Shown here: positions 55,455 to 64,000 of the stretch, piece by piece
Layout of the letters: each line of letters opens with the position of its first letter
Position numbering within the stretch: position 1 is the first letter of the stretch
Assembly: GCF_000143415.4 (NCBI RefSeq)
Contig: NW_003314280.1
Location: 2,029,549-2,093,548, forward strand
Source: Selaginella moellendorffii
Taxonomy: Eukaryota; Streptophyta; Lycopodiopsida; Selaginellales; Selaginellaceae
Length of the DNA: 64,000 bases
Direction of reading: 5' to 3'
Notes under the pieces: generated by a model
Database searches by the model: none
Seen by the model: the letters and a program-made list of their open reading frames with translations, nothing else
What the model was told of the DNA's origin: nothing
Position numbers and translations under genes: made by a program

Positions 55455-56221
55455 TCAGCGCACACTGGATCTCATGCTAAAGTCGATGGTGTTGAAGCAA
55501 AATGGATGCCCGATCACTGCGTTCCTGCGCACGATCTCTTCGTGTTGAAGAGAAAAAGCAAAGCAAAGACGCAAGCTTACTGGCGAGGGCCGTAGATTTT
55601 GATCTGCCGGATGTGAGTGTCTCTTCCGTTTTGATGATTCGAGAGCACGGCCAATTGGACTAGAAAAGCTCGCAGGTATTCCCTGAAGAACACAGAATCC
55701 CAAATCTAGAAGAAGAAGAATGGCGGAGAGAAAGATTTCTTACTTGGAGTCTGTGGGACACAACGAGACTTTCACCCATCCAACTGGCTCCGCGAGCTCC
55801 ACCATTTTGATCTCCTTGGAAGAGGAAGAGAAAAGAGAGATTTTGTTGACACAGTCGAGACGAAGAACGAAAAGTAAACATACCCTCAAGTCATAGAAAG
55901 AATTTCCAGTGCGCACCGAGATCTTGTTGGGCGTGTAGCTCTCATCCAGCTTGAAATCCACGTAAATCGCCAGCAGCTGCAAGCGCACCTTCTTCTGGAA
56001 CTGGATGTTCACCAAATGCGGCTGCGCGCCATCGGATCTAAGAACCCCAGCGATCAGAGACGGGGAAAATGCGCAAGAACACAATACCCCTACTGCCAGT
56101 AGGTCTCCAGGCTCGCATCGCGCAGCAGATCGACGCCATTCCCGGGCTTGGCGGAGCTCACGCTCCACACAGCCAGCTTCCCGATCTCCCGCCGCTCGCC
56201 TTCGTCCTCGTCCTGCTGCAT
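55455..56221 (-). CDS. APC10: Anaphase-promoting complex subunit 10 (DOC domain)
   Basis: Core subunit of the APC/C ubiquitin ligase; it helps the coactivator bind D-box substrates. Exons: 56221-56094, 56037-55884, 55814-55744, 55682-55581 and 55524-55455. The spliced protein reads [19 protein letters not shown], then [57 protein letters not shown] and KIYGPRQ. This is a full-length DOC jelly roll of about 175 residues. The C-terminus is [16 protein letters not shown]10 normally ends Ile-Arg to dock on the CDC27 TPR groove; here it is Val-Arg. It is transcribed divergently from NAA10, with 61 bp between the start codons. All introns are 50-70 nt. Confidence 0.94.
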
Positions 56222-56282
56222 TAAGCGCCGGATCTTTTTAGGGTTCTTGCGGATCTTTAGGGTTCTTGGAGGAGGAGCAGCG
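56222..56282. promoter_or_regulatory. 61-bp divergent promoter, APC10/NAA10
   Basis: Only 61 bp separate the two start codons, so leaders overlap or are extremely short and the promoter is likely bidirectional. A TTAGGGTTCTT-type telo-box-like motif, common in promoters of plant housekeeping genes, occurs twice (about 56238-56266). Confidence 0.55.
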
Positions 56283-56963
56283 ATGGTGTGCATCCGGCAG
56301 GCGACAGTGGACGATCTCCTGGCGATGCAGAGCTGCAATCTTATGTGCCTGCCGGAGAATTACCAGATGAAGTACTACTTCTACCACATTCTCTCGTGGC
56401 CGCAGCTCCTCTACGTGGCCGAGGACAACAAGAAGATCGTCGGGTACGTCCTGGCCAAGATGGAGGAGGAGAGCTCCGAGTGCCACGGCCACATCACGTC
56501 GCTGGCGGTGCTGCGCACGCACCGCAAGCTAGGGCTGGCCACCAAGCTCATGAGCGCCGCGCAGCGCGCGATGCAGGAGGTTTTCGGGGCCGACTACGTC
56601 TCGCTCCACGTCCGTAAGAGCAACCGCGCGGCATTCCACCTCTACACCGAGACGCTGGGCTACAAGATCAACGACATCGAGGCCAAGTACTACGCGGATA
56701 GCGAGGACGCCTACGACATGCGCAACATGTTCCACAAGCCCGGCAAGAGCAAGGCCGCGGCGCTCAAGGACAAGGACTCTGGCGGGAAGAAGCCATCGCC
56801 CACTTCGGTCGAGAAGGAGAAGGAGAAGGAGAAGGAGAAGGAGAAGGCGTCCAAGGCGCCCTTGGAGAAGAAGCCACACTCCAAGGACAAAGACAAGGAT
56901 CCGGAAGGAGGAGGGGCGCCGACCAACACGAATTCGCGAAGAGGTCTCAAGGCTGTAGATTGA
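56283..56963 (+). CDS. NAA10: N-alpha-acetyltransferase catalytic subunit NAA10
   Basis: Catalytic subunit of NatA, which acetylates nascent N-termini (Ser, Ala, Thr and others) at the ribosome with NAA15. The single exon has 226 codons. The GNAT domain covers residues 1-150: [40 protein letters not shown], the acetyl-CoA loop [10 protein letters not shown], and [20 protein letters not shown]. All are close to plant and animal NAA10. The C-terminal 70 residues are a charged tail with a (EK)n run and several KDKD repeats, which is normal in kind though variable in sequence. The start at MVCIRQAT agrees with the family's short MNIRNA-type start. Confidence 0.95.
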   Translation: MVCIRQATVDDLLAMQSCNLMCLPENYQMKYYFYHILSWPQLLYVAEDNKKIVGYVLAKMEEESSECHGHITSLAVLRTHRKLGLATKLMSAAQRAMQEVFGADYVSLHVRKSNRAAFHLYTETLGYKINDIEAKYYADSEDAYDMRNMFHKPGKSKAAALKDKDSGGKKPSPTSVEKEKEKEKEKEKASKAPLEKKPHSKDKDKDPEGGGAPTNTNSRRGLKAVD

Positions 56964-57150
56964 TAAACGAGGAGCTCGAGAGCTCAGTGAGCTTGGAGCT
57001 TGGAGCTTGGAGTACAAGGTATTTTTTTTATTTGATCTCTCATTCTCACAGCCGAGCTCGCGCAAAACACACACAACACTCCAGAAACTTACTTCTATTC
57101 GTCACACTCCATGGCTGGCCGGGGCTTATTCATCCTCCATCCACCACCTT

Positions 57151-58509
57151 CTATGCCTGGGAATCACACCTCCTGGTCGCAGGATTATACATCTTCGGCA
57201 CCAGGAACTGCCGCTTGCGATAGCCGAAGACGTTGAAGCTGGCTCCGGTGGTCTTGTTCCGCAGCAAGTCGTCCGGGAGAGCCTTCCTGTCCTTGCAGAA
57301 GCCCACGGCCTCGCTCATCACATTCTTCCCCTGGAGCGAGTAGTATCCGTTCAAGAACGGATTCGTGGCCACCGACGACAGCATCTCGGCAATGTTGACG
57401 ATCATACCATCGATCCCGACGTCCCCGTTTGGCGGAACGAGCCCCTTGACTTGCTGCGGCGGCGGTGGCGGCTTCTTTCCTTCTTTCTTTGGCGGCGGCA
57501 CGGGCTTCGGCTTGGAGCTCCCGAAAGGCCAGCTACAAGTTGCCGGGCATCGCTTCTCGGTGTTGGCGATCCAAGCGTAAGCAAGGCCTTTTCGGTCGGT
57601 GGCGGACTGGGGAACCACGAACGAGTGCTGTCCGCAAAACTGCTTGCACAGGCCTTTCACTTTGACGTCGTCCGCGAGGAGCAGTAGATAGATTCCCTGG
57701 GGATCGGTCGGGAAGTGGCCCAGCAAGCGCAGGATCATCGTCTCAATCTGCGTCAAGTTGAGCTCCTTTCCCATGGAGTAGGACTTGTCTCGGACCTCCC
57801 GTCCCCGCCTCACGAGTCGTCCCACGGTAGCGCCCTTCCGGTTGACGTAGCTTTTTGTTATCTCCCACCATCGTGCGACCGTCGGAGACGCTGGAGGCCT
57901 CTCGGACTTGAATGCTGGCTGATGCTCGGGTAACGGCGATGGCCTTGGTGGCTTCGGTGGAGACTTCTTCGGTGGTAGTGGCAGCGGTAGCGATGGAGGT
58001 GGCGGAGAAGGCGGAGGTGGAGATAGCGGTGGTGGAGAAGGTGGAGGAGGAGACGGAGGTGGTGGAGAAGGTGGTGGCGGAGGTGGAGGTGGGGAGGGAG
58101 GTGGTGGTGGTGGTGGCGATTTATTCGACTTTGGAGGATTCTTTAGTGACGGAGGCGGTGGTGGAGGTGGAGAAGGAGGTGGCGGTGATGGCGGCGGCGG
58201 CGGTGGTGGCGATTTGAGTGGCTTTGGCAGCGGCGGCGGTAGCTTCTTCTCTTGCGACTGGAAGGACCTGAGGAAGGACCTGATAGTTCTTCTCTGCGCC
58301 TTTGTGAAGTTGCCGTAGAACGTCACGTAAATGGAGATGGTGTTGTTCTGGCCGACCAGGATGGGTCCATCGTGAAATGAGAGGCCGCTGGGGCCTTTCA
58401 CTCGGCCAATCGGCTGAGCCTTGAGCTTGCTGCTATCCCATGGCGAGGCGGCCGCTATCTGGACAAGAGCCGGGAGTACGCATGCCAGATACAAGAGCAG
58501 GCTCGTCAT
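57151..58509 (-). CDS. EXORDIUM-like secreted protein with extensin-like proline-rich insert
   Basis: EXORDIUM/PHI-1 family: secreted cell-wall proteins linked to brassinosteroid-driven and carbon-limited growth; the biochemical role is unknown. The start is ATG 58509, giving the signal peptide MTSLLLYLACVLPALVQIAA. The family core is present in two pieces. Residues 40-95 have GPILVGQNNTISIYVTFYGN. Residues about 210 to the end have ARWWEITKSYVNRKG, DDVKVKGLCKQFCGQHSFVV, NTEKRCPATCSWPF, VPPNGDVGIDGMIVNIAEML and TGASFNVFGYRKRQF. Between them lie about 110 residues of SPPPP/PPPP repeats typical of extensins, which are hydroxylated and glycosylated in the wall. A second short Pro tract occurs near residue 355. 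It is intronless. The fusion suggests an EXO domain tethered in the wall network. Confidence 0.88.
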   Translation of the reverse strand: MTSLLLYLACVLPALVQIAAASPWDSSKLKAQPIGRVKGPSGLSFHDGPILVGQNNTISIYVTFYGNFTKAQRRTIRSFLRSFQSQEKKLPPPLPKPLKSPPPPPPPSPPPPSPPPPPPPSLKNPPKSNKSPPPPPPPSPPPPPPPPSPPPPSPPPPSPPPLSPPPPSPPPPSLPLPLPPKKSPPKPPRPSPLPEHQPAFKSERPPASPTVARWWEITKSYVNRKGATVGRLVRRGREVRDKSYSMGKELNLTQIETMILRLLGHFPTDPQGIYLLLLADDVKVKGLCKQFCGQHSFVVPQSATDRKGLAYAWIANTEKRCPATCSWPFGSSKPKPVPPPKKEGKKPPPPPQQVKGLVPPNGDVGIDGMIVNIAEMLSSVATNPFLNGYYSLQGKNVMSEAVGFCKDRKALPDDLLRNKTTGASFNVFGYRKRQFLVPKMYNPATRRCDSQA

Positions 58510-58670
58510 CCTTTTGCTGGCATGAGAGCATCCCTCCTTTCTAGTAGTCCACTTAGCATCCTTGTCAGCTTGCCGTTCACAAGCTCGTTGCGGAGTAACT
58601 GTCAAACGGTAGTTACGGGTAGCGGGACCAAGGAAAAAACAGAAAAAAAATTGCAAGCAGCTATAAAAAC

Positions 58671-59945
58671 TCACATTTCAGATGTTGTGAAACAATCTCG
58701 GACTTCTTCCATCCGATGCTCTGCAGTGTGGCGCTGATTGAATCGTCCAACCGGAGCAGCTGAGGTGGGATAACAGTCTCCACACAAATCGTAGCCAACT
58801 TTCTCTGGACAGTCTATACATTTGTATCTTGAACCGATAATTGGCAAGACCTGCGAGCGACTGTCAGTCCATGCCAACTTCCGATGTAAAATCTAAGAAG
58901 CTTACCCCACAGCCATCACAACCTGCACCCCGGTGGACATGGCAAGCTTGTTTGTTGCTACCATCCTTTGATGATGCTGCGGCAATGTCAATGTTAGCGA
59001 TAGCGGCATATCAACGAAAAAGAAACGAACATGAGCGTGAGCATGTTGAGCTCGAAGCCCGGGTCGAGGCTTCCGTCGTCTCAACTTCCTTAAGCTTGTC
59101 TTCTCTTTGTTTATACTCCGCGGGAAACGTCTTCTGTATGTACTCGTTTAGCTCCAGGCAAACTTGCACTGGAAAAATCCTTTGTGGCATACCGCAAGAC
59201 GGGCACTTGGGACTTTCACCTTCGACTGGGGCCCTCAGACAGCTTTGACAAAACGCTGTGCCGAGAAAACGAACAAGTTAGAAGCAAAAATAAACAATGA
59301 CAAGGATTGATCTCACCGTGTCCGCAATTTAAGACGACTGGACGGTATATCAGCTCCTTGCAGAGCTCGCAAGGCAGGTCGGATGCCTCTATAGCTCCAT
59401 CAATGCTTTTTTCAATCACTTCTTCAGGAGAAAAGTATTCCATCTCGCTCTCCATCTCTTCAAGAACAAAAAAAGAGCTTCAAATGAGAGCATTGATAAG
59501 AGAAAGAAAAGAAACCTAAAGCGTAAGGCTAGAATGGATTGCCACTCACCTAGTATCTCTTTCCTTCGCTCCTCGTACGCCTCGCGAAATCCAGCTCCCA
59601 GCAAGCGATGGAGGAGCCCGCAAATCCTCGGGAACTGCGTGTACTCGCATCTACACATCGGGCAGCGCGAAGGGCCGGATCCATTCATCGCGTAATCGAC
59701 ACACCAGAAGCAAAAGAAATGGCCGCACGCTGCAATGGCAACAAGAGATCACAAAGAGAATCCATGGAAAGAACAAACCGACCTTGGACGATAGGTTTGA
59801 AACAAAGCTCCCTGCAAGGAAGAAAGCATGAGAAGAAATCCCCCACCGCGCAATCGAATCGATCTTACAAGCACATCGCGCACTGGAAATGCGGCCAATC
59901 CTCCAGCGCCTTGGGATCGAGTGCCGCGTAAGCGTCCATCTCCAT
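58671..59945 (-). CDS. PRT1: PRT1-like N-degron E3 ubiquitin ligase (two RING fingers and ZZ)
   Basis: Arabidopsis PRT1 recognises proteins with aromatic N-terminal residues and ubiquitinates them. Exons: 59945-59869, 59811-59783, 59729-59550, 59457-59317, 59255-59031, 58976-58906 and 58850-58671. Domain order is the same as PRT1. RING1 has FQCAMCL, ACGHFFCFWCVDYAMNG and CPMCRCEYTQFP. RING2 has PCELCKELIYRPVVLNCGH, AFCQSCL and CPSCGMPQRIFP. The ZZ-type domain has HRGAGCDGCG, YKCIDCPEKVGYDLCGDCY and GRFNQRHTAEHR. It is shorter than Arabidopsis PRT1, mainly between the two RINGs. The donor at 59030 (TCAT|GTTCG) is weak and needs transcript support. It starts 70 bp from the RBD1 stop, on the same strand. 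Confidence 0.92.
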
Positions 59946-60015
59946 TCACAACCCTGCCCTAGTTTTTTGAGGACACGACTTCTTGGAATATCTGTGTTAT
60001 TCCCATTTCTTCTTC

Positions 60016-60654
60016 CTATTGGAGAAAGTAGCCACTGAGGAAGAGGATAAAGAAGAAGACGAGCGATCCATAGATGAGCAAGCTCTTCTGGCCGGATGTG
60101 AGAGTGTTGGTGCCAAATCCATAGCTCTGGTTCTCGGCGAATCCGGCCACTTCCACGCTGATGCTATTGAAGTAGGACTTGGCGGCGCCGCAAGTGGAGC
60201 ATCTCCAATCCTCGGGCAGCTGCGCGAATTCCACTCCTGGCGCGATGGGGTAGGATGGATCGCCCACGGTTTGATCGTAGACGTAGCCGCAGGAGCGGCA
60301 TTGGTGCTTGCCCAGATCGCGGACGGCGAATTTCTCCTCTGGAGATTGATTGGGATCGTTCTTGGAACTGGGGGAAGAAGATTATCGATGCTTACCTCTC
60401 CTCCGATCCACATTCTCCAGCGGCAGCGCCAAATCGATCTCGCTATCGTCCTGCTCGCTCGCTACCACATCGTTGTCCACCGCCCATCGCCGGATTGCTA
60501 CGAGGCGGGATTTCTGGAGAGGCCGGATGATCGATCGATGCGCACTAACCTGGATGATCGATCGCGATGCTGGATGGTGGGATTTGTGGACCACAGGAGT
60601 GGGAGGATGATCGAGGAGCGTGGCCGCCATAGCTCTCCCAGACCTCAAATCCAT
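60016..60654 (-). CDS. RBD1: Plastid rubredoxin with C-terminal membrane anchor
   Basis: RBD1 is a thylakoid membrane rubredoxin needed for photosystem II assembly. Exon 1 (60654-about 60396) encodes a basic Ser/Pro-rich transit peptide; ATG 60630 (MAATLLDHPP) is an alternative start. Exon 2 carries the iron site CRSCGYVYD and CSTCG with the linker DPSYPIAPGVEFAQLPEDWR, then GFGTNTLTSGQKSLLIYGSL and a membrane span ending FLSGYFLQ. Both CxxC pairs are intact. The splice junction is uncertain. The strong donor AGAG|GTAAGC with the CCCCCAG acceptor would leave a 28-nt intron and the wrong frame. A weaker donor AAT|GTGGAT with acceptor TTCCAAG|AAC gives a 56-nt intron and keeps the frame (EN-NDPNQSPEEKF). 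Confidence 0.88.
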
Positions 60655-60752
60655 GACGTGGCAAATGTGGTGGTCTAGCTAGTGCCACGTGGCAAGAGGA
60701 ATTTAGGCCAAGTGGATTAGGGTTTTTCGGGGGTTTTAGGGCTCTTCGGGCG
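60655..60752. promoter_or_regulatory. Short divergent promoter, RBD1 and 60753 gene
   Basis: 98 bp between divergent start codons (122 bp if RBD1 starts at 60630). It contains TTAGGGTTTTT, a telo-box-like element, and AGTGCCACGTGGCAAG with a CACGTG G-box (about 60688), a light/stress element that suits a plastid gene. Confidence 0.55.
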
Positions 60753-61227
60753 ATGATAGAGAGAGATCTCCATCCAGGGCAGATCCTATGGCGGAATATA
60801 GTGACGAGAAGCAGGGATTCCAAGGCGTTCTTGGTCGGACTGATGGGAGCGTGCATTGTGGTGCCGTGGGCGGTCGCGGAAGGATTCATGTGGGGCGCCA
60901 AGCGCAACCAGGCCAAGCTCAAAGAAGAGCTCCGCCACGCGCCCTTCAATATGACAGAGGTGAGAGATTTTAGATCTAGTTTCGATCGATTTCTCGCAAA
61001 GTCTAGCTCCATTCCTTGCCGCATTCCCTCGGTCTTGTCCAGTTTTGATTGAATCCGAGAGGAATTTGTAGGAAGTGACCAGCGCGAACAAGGAGAGGAT
61101 CGAGCAGCTGTTTGACGACATCAAATACAAGCGCAATCTAAGCGATCGCTACTTGAAAGCGAAGAATCCTCCACGAACACGAGGAAAGACTACCACAGTG
61201 CCAGAGCAAGAAGATCCAAAGCTATGA
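60753..61227 (+). CDS. Small single-span membrane protein (unrecognised)
   Basis: Two exons, 60753-60959 and 61072-61227, join TE|EV and give about 120 residues. The N-terminus is basic (MIERDLHPGQILWRNIVTRS). One membrane span (FLVGLMGACIVVPWAVAEGF) is followed by MWGAKRNQAKLKEELRHAPF, an amphipathic charged helix, and a basic, Pro-rich tail. The arrangement resembles small mitochondrial or organelle envelope proteins, but I do not recognise the family. The GT-AG intron fits well, and the divergent partner RBD1 supports a real expressed gene. Confidence 0.7.
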
Positions 61228-61790
61228 TCTTAGTACAACTTTTTGTTCTTGATAAAATGAGGGAAAAAGAAAGTTTTCCACTTTGCATCTGTTGGAGACA
61301 TGGGGTTTTGATCCCCAGACCTTTCGCATGCTAAGCGAATGCTCTACCAACGGAGCTCTATCCCCGACTCACGTACACGTGTATGCGACCATTTCCCCTC
61401 GGCCCTTTTCATCAAATCAAGGTCACTCTGTCACACACTATTTGAATTATTGTTATGAGTTCCAGCAACTGTGAGATGATATATCACACATTTTTATTTC
61501 ATGAACATGATTGCTTCACAGTCTTAGAATTCAGACTATCATTGTCACATGTCACTTGCTACATTGTCACAATGTCATGCGATAGCCATACGCATCCGCG
61601 AGAGAGGACTCCACCGTGTTGAACAGGAACTCACAGCCGTCGTATGCAAGCGTGATGCTTGGATTTCTTTCCCACAGTCTTGTAGAAATAGAAAGAACCA
61701 CTTGTCTGTAGTTTCCAAATGATCCATAGTTTATGAACATGTAAGAATGATAACAAACAATGGCCGAGAACAAAAAAGACTTCGCATGAT
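61228..61790. other. Intergenic region holding a tRNA-like gene
   Basis: Apart from the tRNA-Ala-like sequence at 61293-61365 I see only AT-rich spacer between the small membrane protein gene and the end of the transporter gene. Confidence 0.6.
61293..61365 (-). tRNA. tRNA-Ala(AGC)-like gene
   Basis: The 73-nt minus-strand sequence folds as a cloverleaf. The acceptor is GGGGATA with TGTCTCC plus discriminator A; the D arm is GCTC-CGTTGGTA-GAGC; the anticodon stem is TTCGC/GCGAA with loop TTAGCAT (anticodon AGC). The T stem is TGGGG/CCCCA. The D loop keeps GTTGG, part of box A. Two oddities are position 8 (G instead of T) and the T loop ATCAAAA instead of TTCGAAT-like, so box B is weak. Downstream TTTCTTTTT could terminate pol III. 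It may be functional or a young pseudogene. Confidence 0.65.
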
Positions 61791-63984
61791 TTACTCGAAA
61801 TCTTGGGGTTGGCTGCTTGCAAAGACGTTCCACACGATGGCTCCTGTCACGTAGAAGAAGATTGAAGGGAGAAACAACGAGAGCTGAGGAGGAAAAGAAA
61901 AACTTTGAGCCTCCTTGAGCATCTGGGAAGTGCTTGAAAGGCTTCGCTTACCGTCCAGGAACCGGTTTGATCGAAAATGTAACCGGTTGCCGCAACTCCT
62001 ACCACTCCAGGAATTGCACCAGCAGTATTTGTTATGCCCTGTGTGAGAAATGCTTTGGTTTAGAAAGGAAAAAAGAAAGGAGATGATTTGATTCCATACC
62101 AAAAGAATGCCGGCGTACTTCCGTGATATATCTTGGTGTGTACAGTAAAGCCCTGGCAACACTGTTAGCAGCCGAAGAAACAAGGAAAATGACTACCAGA
62201 TACCTGACAGCGCGAAACTTGACAATCCAATACCACCGGTTAGAAGCAGTATGACCGACCACGGTGGTAGACTAGGAACCAATGAGACAATACTCATGGA
62301 AGCTGATGGAGAGAGAAAAGCGATGCTTTGGCAGATTTTTCTCACCTAGAAACATAACAGTGCTAGTCAGAGGGACAAGAAAGAGAACACCAAACTTACC
62401 ACTGTGGTGCTTAGTCCAGATGTGATCATGCTATCAGCCCAGACAGCCGCAAAGCTTGTTACTGGAACAGATGCTAGAGGAGGAAGAATTGATATCTGTA
62501 CTTTCATTAATCAGCCATTTTGATAGCAAAAGGAAAAGCTCTCACCAGTGCTGCATTAGTCAGATTCAGGTGTAGCTCATCACTGATATAAAAAGTCAGT
62601 ACACATTGGTTTTTCTACAGTTTAACGCACCTGACAAATGTCGGCATCCAGGAAAGAAGTGTAAAATATCCCCAATTTCCACAGAAATGGGCATAAATCA
62701 TCGCCCAGACTGGTGGACTTCTGAAAAAAGCGCTCCAAGGGACCTGTGACGAAACAGAAAAGATGATTACGGCGTCGAACGAAATGTTCCTAACCTTTGA
62801 CGGTTGTCCAGTCTCATTGTCAGCAGCTGCTTGATCTGTCTCTGCAAAAAATGGTGTTTACATCACTCAGAACGCTGTATACTTGTATTTACCTGAATCG
62901 CATCCTTCCGGATTGAACAGAAGGCACCTGGTCAAACACACGTCAACAAAAGTTCAAAGGCTTGTTCCATACCAGAAAAGGCCGAGCAAACCAAAGACGT
63001 AGAAAACAGATTGCCATCCAAAGTTTTCAATGAAAACAGGAGCGAAAAGCAGCCTGGTTTGCAAGATTCCATAAGTTACGCATTAGAGAGGCACAAAAGC
63101 TCACCCCGCTATACTTCCAACGCTGAGGCCACCGAAAATAACAGAGACCGCTCGCGAACGCTCGTTCGCACTTACTGTTCTACATTCACACATGAAAAAC
63201 AAACAGTTACTGATAATGTTACGTAATTGTACCTTGCTACGAGATCGGTAGCGGCTGAAGGAGACACGCCTTCGCCGACACCGACCTGTCAATTCCGGAA
63301 TCCATCACTCTTTGTCAGAGAAAGAAAAACTATGCTAGAATGGAAAACATACCATCACCCGGCTTGCCAGAATTAATGGTAGATATCGGGCTGAAAGTGG
63401 GACAGCCATAGTTGCCAACGACCAAAGAAAGACACCACCACGCAACACATATCTAGTACCAAACGGCAGGGAAAATAAAAAAAGAAACGGAGAATATAGA
63501 GCCTTACTTTCCAGAAAATTTACGTGAAAGCCATCCACCAGGCAACTGGCTGAAAGCGTATCCCAGAAACAGCGACGACTGAACTAATCCAGAAGTTGTT
63601 GCCGGCCATCCAAACTGCTGCGACATCGGTATAATAGCTACACTCAAGTTCACCTTGAAACAAACAAGTAAATATCGTTAAGTCAGCGATAAAATTAATC
63701 AGCGAGAAACTGAGAGGTACCTTGTCCATGTTGCAAATCACGAACGCGAGAGAAGCCATGAGAATGACCCTGTACTTGGGTTGATTCCAAGAAACACTAG
63801 CAGTATCTGTGGACGAAGGTATTGCAGTAATTTCATCTTCTTTATCCTGTGAGACACAATGGAATCTCAGCCCTGAGCCGTTCCGGAGTCTGAGATGCTT
63901 TGTACTTAAAGGGCTAGACTGCGGACAGATACTCATCTTGGTCGCGACTCGAGGTAGCCCAAGACACAAAGCCACTGCTGCCAT
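61791..63984 (-). CDS. Plastid anion/phosphate transporter, PHT4-type (MFS, SLC17-like)
   Basis: Major facilitator, PHT4/ANTR group; plant members carry phosphate or ascorbate across plastid membranes. Exon 1 begins MAAVALCLGLPRVATKMS and has a Ser-rich, acid-poor leader of about 60 residues that fits a transit peptide. At least 14 exons with introns of about 45-75 nt follow. Recognisable pieces are RVILMASLAFVICNMDK, VNLSVAIIPMSQQFGW, SSLFLGYAFSQLPGGWLSRK, VGEGVSPSAATDLVA, ERSRAVSVIFGGLSVGSIAG, VPWSAFFRSPPVWAMIYAHF, CGNWGYFTLLSWMPTF, then GITNTAGAIPGVVGVAATGY and FDQTGSW. The order and spacing match a 12-span protein. The start ATG is 16 bp from the window end, so the promoter is outside. 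The substrate (phosphate or ascorbate) is undecided. Confidence 0.9.
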
Positions 63985-64000
63985 TGACGGACCTTTTATC

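Noticed and set aside
58510-58674. 55-residue N-terminal extension of the EXORDIUM-like protein
   Set aside because: It would start at GTG; the first ATG at 58509 begins a standard signal peptide.

Overview
The window reads as nuclear DNA of a vascular plant, most likely a lycophyte such as Selaginella. The case rests on very short introns (mostly 45-110 nt, several of the GC-AG type), intergenic gaps of tens to a few hundred bases, an intronless microbial-type terpene synthase-like gene (a class known from Selaginella), a PPR gene, and plant-only genes such as DNA ligase VI, PRT1 and a plastid rubredoxin. The species call is inference; no database search was possible.

Layout. Positions 1-10,100 and 32,640-43,600 are AT-rich islands built from transposable elements. 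The first holds an intact Cassandra-type TRIM (1328-2190) whose LTRs carry a 5S rRNA-derived block, an intact second TRIM-like element (7739-9519), a fragment of a Ty3/gypsy element, an orphan primer-binding site and a 100-N assembly gap. The second holds a decayed Ty3/gypsy retrotransposon (about 33.8-41.1 kb) with a Cassandra solo LTR nested in it and another repeat inserted in its integrase.

Positions 10,100-31,000 are a gene island: a possible small membrane protein (-), a SHI/STY zinc-finger transcription factor (-) with about 4.3 kb of gene-poor DNA upstream, a SEC12-like WD40 protein (+), two tandem phosphoglycerate mutase-like genes (+,+), a STAR1/ABCI17-like ABC ATPase (-), a microbial-type terpene synthase-like gene (+), an RNase H-domain protein (-), a PPR protein (+) and an aspartic protease (-).

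Positions 43,600-64,000 are a second, very compact gene island: a protein with two alpha-crystallin-like domains (+), a TBL wall O-acetyltransferase (+), DNA ligase VI (-), a PARP6/8/16-type ADP-ribosyltransferase (-), APC10 (-), NAA10 (+), an EXORDIUM-like protein with an extensin-like insert (-), the N-degron E3 ligase PRT1 (-), rubredoxin RBD1 (-), a small membrane protein (+), a tRNA-Ala(AGC)-like gene (-) and a plastid PHT4-type anion transporter (-).

Functional links between neighbours are loose, as expected for eukaryotic DNA. The main positional themes are the same-strand run APC10-PARP-LIG6, with gaps of 8 and 100 bp, and the short divergent promoters APC10/NAA10 (61 bp), RBD1/60753 (about 100 bp) and RNase H/PPR (156 bp). 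I found no CRISPR, operon or prokaryotic feature. The items most worth a second look are the two TRIM elements with preserved target-site duplications, the LIG6 architecture (a PIP box and two UBA-like segments between nuclease and ligase), the PARP-like gene, and the EXORDIUM-extensin chimera.
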